DNA of 64,000 bases from Gammaproteobacteria bacterium (GTDB lineage Bacteria > Pseudomonadota > Gammaproteobacteria > JAURND01): contig DASZWJ010000013.1 in the NCBI GenBank assembly GCA_035546635.1, positions 61,110 to 125,109 on the forward strand, in the 5' to 3' direction. Position numbers and translations under genes: made by a program. Below, in pieces: positions 57,456-64,000 of the stretch (position 1 is the first letter of the stretch; each line of letters begins with the position of its first letter). The notes beneath the pieces were generated by a model. The model did not search any database. It worked only from the letters and a program-made list of their open reading frames with translations, and was not told the origin of the DNA.

Positions 57456-57881
57456 CTACCGAGTCACCAACTCACAGCCCTGAGATTTATAATACCGATA
57501 GCGTTCTCGCGCCAGCTGACGCGCCACAGGTTCTTCAGGAATTAATTCTAATACTTTCGAAAACTGGGCGTAAAAATTCGGCACGGTAGTAACCAAGTTG
57601 ATTAATACATCAGCTGCTGGCGGCAAAGGAGACTCTGGACAACCAAGCAACACTGACGCAGTCTCAGATGTTTCACCCAACCATAACTGATGCGGCAAAA
57701 AACTATCATCGCGAAATGACCACAACAGATTGTCCAAAACCTTTAGACTGTCTTCTGATTCAGCATATAAATACACCGTGTGCTGTTGTCGATAAGCTTG
57801 TTCTGTCAACTGACAAGCCGCGTGGAATATCTGTTCAGTGTTCATTGCTCCAATTAAATGGAAATCAACTGTGGTTTTCAT
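57456..57881 (-). CDS. holC: DNA polymerase III chi subunit
   Basis: Links the clamp loader to SSB. 141 residues (E. coli 147). DFHLIG start, CQLTEQAYRQQHTVYLYAESEDSLKVLDNLLWSFRDDSFLPHQLW and INLVTTVPNFYAQFSKVLELIPEE match the family. Normally preceded by pepA; here lptF is divergent immediately beyond. Confidence 0.93.
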   Translation of the reverse strand: MKTTVDFHLIGAMNTEQIFHAACQLTEQAYRQQHTVYLYAESEDSLKVLDNLLWSFRDDSFLPHQLWLGETSETASVLLGCPESPLPPAADVLINLVTTVPNFYAQFSKVLELIPEEPVARQLARERYRYYKSQGCELVTR

Positions 57882-57965
57882 AGGATAATAGTTTGAAATG
57901 ATTAAAAATTTTTGTAACTTCCTAGCGCTTCGTCGTAGCTTCTACGTCATCCCATTGGCATTGTA

Positions 57966-57999
57966 ATCCCCTCTGCCCTTATGGGAGAGGGGATACAGC
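57966..57999. repeat. CCCCTCTgCCCTTaTGGGAGAGGGG palindrome
   Basis: Imperfect variant of the 45343 palindrome, in the divergent holC-lptF spacer. Confidence 0.6.
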
Positions 58000-58080
58000 A
58001 CGAATCAATGGCTTTCTTTCTAATACTCCGTAACACAAACTATAGTACCAACCCAACGCCCGCAATAGTATACTTACCCT

Positions 58081-59190
58081 ATGATTATTTTCCGCTATCT
58101 CGTTAAAGAAGTTTACGGCACATTATTAGCAAGCACTATTATTCTACTTCTTTTGCTTATCAGTAATCAGTTCGTGCACTACCTAACCCAGGCTGCCTCT
58201 GGCGTAATCCCCATACGTACGGTCATGCAAATCATGTCCATCCAGGTTCCCCTGCTGCTTGGGATACTGCTGCCGCTTGGATTATATGTCGGTATCCTCA
58301 TGGCCTATGGCCGGCTATATGTAGACCGAGAAATGACCGTACTATCGGCCTGCGGCTTAAGCAAGGCAGAACTCTTAGGCATGACTTTAGCTTTTTCACT
58401 TGTCATCTGCGCCCTGGTCACGGCACTGACACTTTGGGCACAACCTAAAGTGGAGAGTTACAAACGCCAAATTTTGATTGATGCCGCCTCTGCCTCACCT
58501 TTAGAAAAAGTATTCCAAGGCCAATTTACCAAAATTAGTTCCGCCAACCTGCAATTTTACGTGGAGAAATTATCCAGCGACCATAAGCGCCTGGAAAATA
58601 TTTTCGCCGCTCAACCCATCATCCCGAAAAAACCCTCTTTACCTACGGGTTGGAATATTACCGTCGCCGCCGACGGTCATCAAATGATTGACCCCAAGAC
58701 TGGCGATAAATTTATTGTTCTGAATAATGGCGCGCGCTATACCGGTACGCCTGGTCAGGCTGATTTCCAAGTGACACAGTACAAAACTTATGGGGTGCGC
58801 ATCCAGCCTAACGCCGTACCGCTTGATACCCGCGTGGAAACTCTACCAACCCCGACACTCTGGCGGCAGCGACATCAATCTCCCCAGATGGCAGCAGAAC
58901 TGCAATGGCGGCTGAGTCTGCCGCTATCTGTGCTCATTTTAGCGCTCATCGCGCCACCGCTTAGCAAAGTCGATCCGCGTCAAGGACGCTATGCGCAGTT
59001 ATTACCGGCCATTTTGTTATATATTCTTTACTTGAACTTGTTATTTATTGGCAAAGCTTGGATAAAAAGCGGCAAAATCCCCGTGAGCATTGGGTTGTGG
59101 TGGATACATGCGCTTATGTTAGTTATTGCTGTAATTTTGCTGGTTCGCTTTATTGGGTTGCGGCGCATAGTTTCGTTACTGAAATTGTAG
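58081..59190 (+). CDS. lptF: LPS export ABC permease LptF
   Basis: Inner-membrane subunit of LptB2FG, which extracts LPS from the inner membrane. 369 residues, six membrane helices with a periplasmic beta-jellyroll between helices 3 and 4. Family marks: MIIFRYLVKEVYGTLLASTIILLLLLISNQFVHYL start, VPLLLGILLPLGLYVGILMAYGRLYVDREMTVLSACGLSKAELL (coupling helix) and LIAPPLSKVDPRQGRYAQLLPAILLYILYLNLL. Confidence 0.96.
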   Translation: MIIFRYLVKEVYGTLLASTIILLLLLISNQFVHYLTQAASGVIPIRTVMQIMSIQVPLLLGILLPLGLYVGILMAYGRLYVDREMTVLSACGLSKAELLGMTLAFSLVICALVTALTLWAQPKVESYKRQILIDAASASPLEKVFQGQFTKISSANLQFYVEKLSSDHKRLENIFAAQPIIPKKPSLPTGWNITVAADGHQMIDPKTGDKFIVLNNGARYTGTPGQADFQVTQYKTYGVRIQPNAVPLDTRVETLPTPTLWRQRHQSPQMAAELQWRLSLPLSVLILALIAPPLSKVDPRQGRYAQLLPAILLYILYLNLLFIGKAWIKSGKIPVSIGLWWIHALMLVIAVILLVRFIGLRRIVSLLKL

Positions 59191-59228
59191 GCAGCTTAGC
59201 CGCTTCCTCTTAGTGCCTTGACATTTTT

Positions 59229-59355
59229 CCTTCTCCCCTTGTGGGAGAAGGTGGCCGAAGGCCGGATGAGGGATGAGTTTAGGTTGGGAGATAGCTACTG
59301 CAAGCTTACCCCTCATCCGCCCTGGCGGGCACCTTATCCCACAAGGGGGGAAAGG
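59229..59355. repeat. Composite inverted repeat between lptF and lptG
   Basis: Same plan as 19933-20077: CCTTCTCCCCTTGTGGGAG-AAGGTGGCC...GGCCGGATGAGGG facing the inverted copy ending TTATCCCACAAGGGG. It lies inside a gene pair that is usually uninterrupted. Confidence 0.8.
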
Positions 59356-59390
59356 ATAATGTTTTATTCTTTTTTATAGACACCAAGAAA

Positions 59391-60455
59391 ATGAAAATTT
59401 TACATAAACACATCAGTACAACCGTGATTGCCATGACTGGACTAGTCGTGTTGGTAGTGGCCGGCTTGCAGATATTTATCGGCTATATTGAGGAATTACA
59501 CAATATCGGCTGGCATACTTATAATGCCTTTAGCGCTTTTTTGTTTGTGTTGATGTCATTACCCCATGATATCTACCCTTTATTTCCTGCCACTGCATTA
59601 ATCGGCTGTCTAATTGGACTTGGACGGCTCGCCACACAAAGTGAATTAATCGTCATGCAGGCTTCCGGCGTATCTAAGCTGCAAATAACTACTTCCGTGA
59701 TTCGAGCAGCTATTATCATGCTCATTGTCGCCACCTTTATCGGCGAATGGATTGCACCTCGAATTAAAGCTTATGCCGAGGAATATAAATTCAAAGCGCA
59801 AAACGCAAAGGAACTCTCTTCCGTTTCACGAAGCGGCTTTTGGATCAGAAGCGGCAACAATTTCATTTACATCAACAGAGCCTCACCTTCAGGAGAATTA
59901 AGCGGAATCATTCGATATCAATTTAAAGAGCAGCAATTAATTTCGGCCAGCACCGCCAAAAGTGGTGTGAAAAAAAATGGGCAATGGATTTTTTCCGATG
60001 TAACAGAAAGCCAGTTCAATCCCCAAACGGTGAGCATTCAACACTATCCGCAACAAATATGGCCGCTGACATTTAATCCTAAATTACTCGCCAAAGCCCA
60101 AGTCGATGTCGATAACACCACCCTCATCGGCCTTTATCAATACATCAAATATTTAAAAACCACCAGTCTATCCACCAGTGCAGCGGAATTTACCTGGTGG
60201 GAACGCCTACTGCAGCCGCTTTTAACGCTAGTCATGATTAGTTTGTCGATCCCGTTTATTTTTGGTTCATTGCGCACCATGACTATGGGTTTGCGCATCG
60301 TGATTGGCGTTGCAATTGGTTTTGGGTTTTATACTCTAAATGAATTTTTAGGTCCGTTCAGTCTGGTATATAACGTCCCGCCTTTATGGGCGGCAGTGAC
60401 TCCGGTTGTTTTATTTGCGTTGGTGGGGGGAGTTTTGATTCGGGCTTTGAAATAA
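59391..60455 (+). CDS. lptG: LPS export ABC permease LptG
   Basis: Partner of LptF. 354 residues, six helices around a periplasmic domain (SVSRSGFWIRSGNNFIYINRASPSGELSGIIRYQF). Conserved LPHDIYPLFPATALIGCLIGLGRLATQSELIVMQASGVSKLQI with the coupling helix, and VYNVPPLWAAVTPVVLFALVG at the end. Separated from lptF by 200 bases holding a repeat. Confidence 0.96.
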   Translation: MKILHKHISTTVIAMTGLVVLVVAGLQIFIGYIEELHNIGWHTYNAFSAFLFVLMSLPHDIYPLFPATALIGCLIGLGRLATQSELIVMQASGVSKLQITTSVIRAAIIMLIVATFIGEWIAPRIKAYAEEYKFKAQNAKELSSVSRSGFWIRSGNNFIYINRASPSGELSGIIRYQFKEQQLISASTAKSGVKKNGQWIFSDVTESQFNPQTVSIQHYPQQIWPLTFNPKLLAKAQVDVDNTTLIGLYQYIKYLKTTSLSTSAAEFTWWERLLQPLLTLVMISLSIPFIFGSLRTMTMGLRIVIGVAIGFGFYTLNEFLGPFSLVYNVPPLWAAVTPVVLFALVGGVLIRALK

Positions 60456-60616
60456 AAGCGCCGCTGTTTGAATTAAAAATCCGCCAAATTTCTAGAATCC
60501 TCCCATTGCACATAATCCATTTTTGCTTCAAAATCAAATGCCGTCAGATTCGACTTTGAAGTATGTAAATTCGCCCTGATCCCTTGCCCACCTAACTTAT
60601 TTGACGAGGTCTCCCA
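60456..60616 (+). promoter_or_regulatory. glnA upstream region
   Basis: Non-coding. It must contain the glnA promoter. I looked for a -24/-12 sigma-54 pair and found TTGCAC and TTTTGC, but at the wrong spacing. GAGGT precedes the ATG. Confidence 0.4.
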
Positions 60617-62038
60617 ATGTCAGACGCTTTAATCAATAAAGCCCTCAGTTTTATTCAAGAACACAATGTAAAATTCGTTGACCTGCGCTTTACCGACACT
60701 CGTGGTAAAGAACAACATGTCTCTGTACCAGCCGACTACGTTGATGCTGATTTTTTAAAAGAAGGTAAAATGTTCGACGGCTCATCCATCGCCGGTTGGA
60801 AAAACATCAGCAACTCTGACATGATCCTGCGCCCTGATTTAAACGCCCCGCATTTTTTAGATCCGTTTTTCGATGAGGCCACTTTGGTCGTTCGCTGCGA
60901 CATCATAGAACCCAGCAATATGCAAGATTACGAACGCGACCCCCGCTCGGTGGCGCGTCGTGCTGAAGCTTATTTAAATGCAAGCGGCATTGCCGATGCC
61001 TGTTTCCTTGGACCAGAACCAGAATTTTTTATCTTTGATGATGTACGCTGGAAAATAGCCATGGAGCATTCATTCTTTCAAATCGATTCCGCTGAAGCTG
61101 CCTGGAATTCTGCCACGGAATACGATCACGGCAATATCGGTCATCGCCCGGGTATCAAAGGTGGCTATTTTCCAGTACCGCCAGTTGATTCCTCACAGGA
61201 TATACGCTCTGCCATCTGCCTAACCTTGCACGAATTAGGACTAAAAGTTGAAACCCATCACCATGAAGTCGCCACCGGCAATCAGAATGAAATCAATTTC
61301 CGCTTCAATTCCCTACTGAAAAAAGCCGATGAAATGCAGATGTTTAAATACGTCGTGCACAATGTGGCGCATGCCTATGGCAAAACGGCCACTTTCATGC
61401 CCAAGCCACTGGCAGGTGATAACGGCAATGGCATGCACTGCAATTTATCGCTTTCTAAAAATGGTGAAAATTTGTTTTTAGGGAATCAATATGCCGGCCT
61501 TTCTGAAACCGCCCTTTATTTCATTGGTGGCATTATCAAACACGCACGCGCATTGAATGCCTTCACTAACCCAACGACCAACAGCTATAAACGTCTGGTT
61601 CCTGGGTTTGAAGCACCCGTGTTGTTGGCTTATTCCGCACGCAATCGCTCTGCTTCTATCCGCATTCCTTACGTGCACAACCCCAAAGGCCGCCGTATAG
61701 AAATCCGCTTCCCGGATGCTTTAGCCAACCCTTATTTAGCTTTCGCAGCTATTTTGATGGCAGGACTGGATGGTATCCGCAATAAACTAGACCCAGGCGC
61801 ACCGATGGATAAGGATTTGTATCATTTATCTGTGGATGAATTGACGCATATACCAACTGTATGCTCCTCACTCAATCAAGCATTGCTGGCTTTAAAAACC
61901 CATTCAGGATTTTTATTGGAGGGTGGGGTATTCACCCAAGATCTACTTGATGCTTATATTGATCTGAAAATGGAAGAGGTCAACCGTATGCGTATGCTGC
62001 CGCATCCGGCTGAGTTTGATATGTATTATAGTGGTTAA
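60617..62038 (+). CDS. glnA: Glutamine synthetase, type I
   Basis: Makes glutamine from glutamate, ammonia and ATP; 12-subunit. 473 residues. [72 protein letters not shown] and [34 protein letters not shown] are family motifs. The Tyr of the adenylylation site is in [11 protein letters not shown], so control by GlnE is likely. No ntrBC downstream. Confidence 0.98.
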   Translation: MSDALINKALSFIQEHNVKFVDLRFTDTRGKEQHVSVPADYVDADFLKEGKMFDGSSIAGWKNISNSDMILRPDLNAPHFLDPFFDEATLVVRCDIIEPSNMQDYERDPRSVARRAEAYLNASGIADACFLGPEPEFFIFDDVRWKIAMEHSFFQIDSAEAAWNSATEYDHGNIGHRPGIKGGYFPVPPVDSSQDIRSAICLTLHELGLKVETHHHEVATGNQNEINFRFNSLLKKADEMQMFKYVVHNVAHAYGKTATFMPKPLAGDNGNGMHCNLSLSKNGENLFLGNQYAGLSETALYFIGGIIKHARALNAFTNPTTNSYKRLVPGFEAPVLLAYSARNRSASIRIPYVHNPKGRRIEIRFPDALANPYLAFAAILMAGLDGIRNKLDPGAPMDKDLYHLSVDELTHIPTVCSSLNQALLALKTHSGFLLEGGVFTQDLLDAYIDLKMEEVNRMRMLPHPAEFDMYYSG

Positions 62039-62069
62039 AATGAAAATGTAGCGCCTTTACTGCTTTGAT

Positions 62070-62118
62070 GATGCAGCAAACTCCTTCTCCCACAAGGGGA
62101 GAAGGAGTTTGCTGCATC
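62070..62118. repeat. 49-base perfect palindrome after glnA
   Basis: GATGCAGCAAACTCCTTCTC / GAGAAGGAGTTTGCTGCATC around the CCCACAAGGG centre. Located between glnA and the convergent repetitive gene, so it may end both transcripts. The sequence just right, GAAAAGTGACCATCTCTC, resembles the right end of the MITE-like element. Confidence 0.8.
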
Positions 62119-62173
62119 CGAAAAGTGACCATCTCTCAGCGTCTGATCCCGCGATTAAGTGGGGGGATGATGA

Positions 62174-64000
62174 TTATCGGCTCATTGACATTGAAGGAGT
62201 AAAAGTTCTGCTCTGCTGCTCTTCTTCCTCATCCTCATCTTTTGCCGCCCTATTACTCATCTGATTTTGCACACTGGTCTTATGCCAATCATTAGGACTG
62301 CATACCATTTCATCAGCACTTTTAAGAGACCCAAAAGCGCGAGGGTCAGCGCTGCTAAGATCTGGCGTATTGCTACCTAAGCCGGAAGATTCTGTCCCGC
62401 CCGCCGGATTAGCACTACTCAGATCTGGTGTGCTACTGCCTAAGCTCGAAGAGCCTGCCGCGCCTGCAGGATTGGCCTCACTTATATCCAGTTTTCCGTC
62501 GCCTGGGCCAAAAGAGTTTGCGCCCTCTGAACTAGAAAAAGAAACTCCTTCCTCTTGAGATTTCTCTTTTCCACCAGCCTTATTAACAAGCTCAACTACT
62601 TTTTTGCCACCTTCAACCGCTTTACCAGAGGGCAATTTTGTCCCATATTTCACTGTATCTGCCATTGCATTGTCAGTGAACTCAGGTTCAATTTCTTTTT
62701 CTTCCTTGTCTTCCTCTTTCTTTTCTTTTTTATTCTTTTGCTTTTTATCTTGTTTATCTTCTTTCTTGTCTTGTTTGTCAGAATTCTTATCTGGGTTGTC
62801 GTTACTAGAATCTTGAGAGGAATTACCTGAGCCTCCTTTAGCGACCTCCGTTAAACCTTCAGTTACGCTATCGGCACTGCCACCCGCTTCGCCAAGACTT
62901 TGGGTCATATCACCCAGAGTACTCACAGTCTCACCGGCGCCTTTAATGGTTTCACCACCAACTTTAAGCGTTTGACCGGTGCCTTTAAGCGTTTCACCAG
63001 CAGTTTTAGTTACTTGTCCGGCACCTTCAGCTGCTGTACCTGCACCTTCAATTCCTTTACCCAACGCAGCAATTGGAGTTCCCGCAGGCCCCAAAAGACT
63101 ACCCGTTCCTGCAATCAAACTACCTGTGCCTTTAATGGTTGAGCCAGCGACCTCCATAGTCTCGCCGCCTGCCTTCATCGTCTCACCTGTAACCTCCAAG
63201 CCTTCACCGGTAACTTCAACGCCTTCGCCTGCCACCTTAACACCTTCACTGGCGCCTTTAAGTGCAGCAGAACTGGTCTGCCCTACTGTGCTACTAGCAG
63301 CACTGGCAGCTTTGCCAGTATTACCCACTAGCTCGCTGGTATTACCACTCATTTCACTTGCGGTCTCTCCAGCTTGCTTAACAGGATTTTCAACATCCTC
63401 AGCAGGCGTATCTTTTTCAGGTTGACTGTCTTGTTCTTTATCTTTTTTATCCTTATCTTTTTTCTTATTGTCTTTTTTTGGCTTGCCTTTAGAATTTTCT
63501 TTGGGTTCTTCTTTTTTCTTATCTTTAGTCAAAAAATCTTTTATGCCCTTGGCAACTTCGATTCCAGCCACCATGCCTCTTTCTATTCCATAAGCAAATG
63601 GACTGTCTTTCTCACTCTTCGCTTCCTCCAGCTTATCCTCTGGCTTTTTGTCTTTATTTTCTTTTTTCTTTTGTTTTGGTTCTTTTTCAGGCTGTTTTTC
63701 TTTTGGTTTAGGTTGATTTTTGGGGGCAGTATTTTCTGTCTTGTCTGTGGCGACAGTTTCTTCTTGAGAAGATTCAACTGAGTTGCTGTTACTCACATTA
63801 TTTGTAATATCCTCAACTGCGCCACTTACACCTTTACTTATCTCACTTAAACCTTCCCCGCCAACACTGGTTACTTCACCTAAACCTTCACCGCCAACAC
63901 TGGTTACTTCACCTAAACCTTCACCTACTTCACCTAAACCTTCACCGCCAACACTGGTTACTTCACCTAAACCTTCACCTACTTCACCTAAACCTTCACC
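62174..64000 (-). CDS. Repetitive glycine-heptad protein, 5' end outside window
   Basis: At least 608 residues; the frame is open to base 64000, so a GTG at 63796 is not the true start. In order: GEGLGEV(TSVG) repeats, a Lys/Glu-rich charged block, the short segment FAYGIERGMVAGIEVAKGIKDFLT, a second charged block, then 17 unbroken heptads each ending in Gly (62891-63247; EGVKVAG, ETMKAGG, SLIAGTG, ETLKGTG, ETIKGAG ...), a third Lys/Glu/Asp block and two 22-residue repeats (NPAG..SSLGSSTPDLSS). The tail is acidic. No signal peptide seen. Not recognised. Secreted host-membrane-binding protein is one guess. Confidence 0.75.
   Translation of the reverse strand, partial: GEGLGEVGEGLGEVTSVGGEGLGEVGEGLGEVTSVGGEGLGEVTSVGGEGLSEISKGVSGAVEDITNNVSNSNSVESSQEETVATDKTENTAPKNQPKPKEKQPEKEPKQKKKENKDKKPEDKLEEAKSEKDSPFAYGIERGMVAGIEVAKGIKDFLTKDKKKEEPKENSKGKPKKDNKKKDKDKKDKEQDSQPEKDTPAEDVENPVKQAGETASEMSGNTSELVGNTGKAASAASSTVGQTSSAALKGASEGVKVAGEGVEVTGEGLEVTGETMKAGGETMEVAGSTIKGTGSLIAGTGSLLGPAGTPIAALGKGIEGAGTAAEGAGQVTKTAGETLKGTGQTLKVGGETIKGAGETVSTLGDMTQSLGEAGGSADSVTEGLTEVAKGGSGNSSQDSSNDNPDKNSDKQDKKEDKQDKKQKNKKEKKEEDKEEKEIEPEFTDNAMADTVKYGTKLPSGKAVEGGKKVVELVNKAGGKEKSQEEGVSFSSSEGANSFGPGDGKLDISEANPAGAAGSSSLGSSTPDLSSANPAGGTESSGLGSNTPDLSSADPRAFGSLKSADEMVCSPNDWHKTSVQNQMSNRAAKDEDEEEEQQSRTFTPSMSMSR
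62355..62490 (-). repeat. Two 66-base tandem repeats encoding NPAG...TPDLSS
   Basis: Near-duplicate units in the C-terminal part of the heptad gene; protein copies SANPAGGTESSGLGSNTPDLSS and SEANPAGAAGSSSLGSSTP. Confidence 0.7.
63850..64000 (-). repeat. 21- and 33-base tandem repeats encoding GEGLGEV and GEGLGEVTSVG
   Basis: Minus-strand units GGTGAAGGTTTAGGTGAAG(TA) with or without ACCAGTGTTGGC alternate as 21/33/21/33/33 bases, i.e. partly a 54-base higher-order repeat, continuing past the window. Almost identical copies suggest slippage-driven length variation. Confidence 0.9.

Noticed and set aside
60510..60535. Sigma-54 promoter for glnA
   Set aside because: TTGCAC and TTTTGC are present but the spacing is too long.
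62555..62830. Plus-strand Phe-rich ORFs opposite the heptad gene
   Set aside because: Complement of Lys/Glu-rich codons; composition explains the hydrophobic appearance.
63794..63796. GTG as the start of the heptad protein
   Set aside because: The frame stays open through 63797-64000 with clear GEGLGEV repeats, so the true start is outside the window.
1..64000. CRISPR arrays, tRNA or rRNA genes
   Set aside because: The repeats seen are palindromes or coding repeats without unique spacers; no tRNA-like TTCGA arm or rRNA sequence was found by eye.

Overview
The window is a gammaproteobacterial chromosome segment of moderate-to-low GC. Gene orders match the gammaproteobacterial pattern: rpsF-rpsR-DUF2232-rplI-dnaB-alr, lepA-lepB-rnc-era-recO, purF-cvpA-SPOR-folC-accD-truA-fimV-asd, valS-holC with lptF-lptG, and mltD-gloB-yafS-rnhA-dnaQ. 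A Legionella-type major outer membrane protein, two Mip-like FKBPs, an ankyrin protein and an F-box-like membrane protein point to Legionellales (Legionella/Coxiella/Aquicella-like, host-associated). The order-level assignment is inference.

Layout. 1-7060: minus-strand start of a giant surface protein (signal peptide, probable outer-membrane barrel, then about 19 Ig-like repeats running off the left edge). 7410-13199: pepN, nhaA, an exported alpha-carbonic anhydrase and dnaQ. 13337-15645: outer membrane protein and the decayed 3' end of a group II intron, both lying between dnaQ and rnhA. 15708-25498: rnhA, yafS, gloB, mltD, folD, cysS, a PAP2 phosphatase, a double GNAT protein, gltX, lpxH. 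25489-32664: recO, era, rnc, lepB, two unknown ORFs that may be one frameshifted gene, lepA, a YgfX-like protein, sixA. 32746-39894: MarC protein, thin [2Fe-2S] ferredoxin, sdhE, a lipoprotein, and the alr-dnaB-rplI-rpsR-rpsF operon. 40104-40719: a beheaded SnoaL-like gene abutting an orphan vapC. 40716-49814: purF, cvpA, SPOR protein, folC, accD, two tandem FKBPs, truA, fimV. 49889-53293: folB and an effector-like island (ankyrin protein with a His-Asp-Gln-Cys arrangement, an acidic unknown protein, an F-box-like two-TM protein). 53489-62038: asd, valS, holC, lptF, lptG, glnA. 62174-64000: a repetitive glycine-heptad protein running off the right edge.

Intergenic DNA is full of palindromic repeats. 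One family has the core CCTTCTCCCCTTGTGGGAGAAGG or close variants; another begins TCATTCCCGCG; a third contains CTGAGCGTAGCGAAGGATGA. A small MITE-like element with ACTAGTGTCCGG-type ends carries the first core in its centre, and one copy sits inside a member of the third family. Several genes (folD, recO, the PAP2 gene, the YgfX-like gene, truA, folC) end inside such palindromes, so the repeat supplies their last codons.

The points most worth pursuing are the ankyrin/protease-like and F-box-like proteins, the glycine-heptad protein, the giant adhesin with its 870-base tandem amplification, the unequal Mip pair, and the MITE/REP system. No rRNA, tRNA or CRISPR array was seen.
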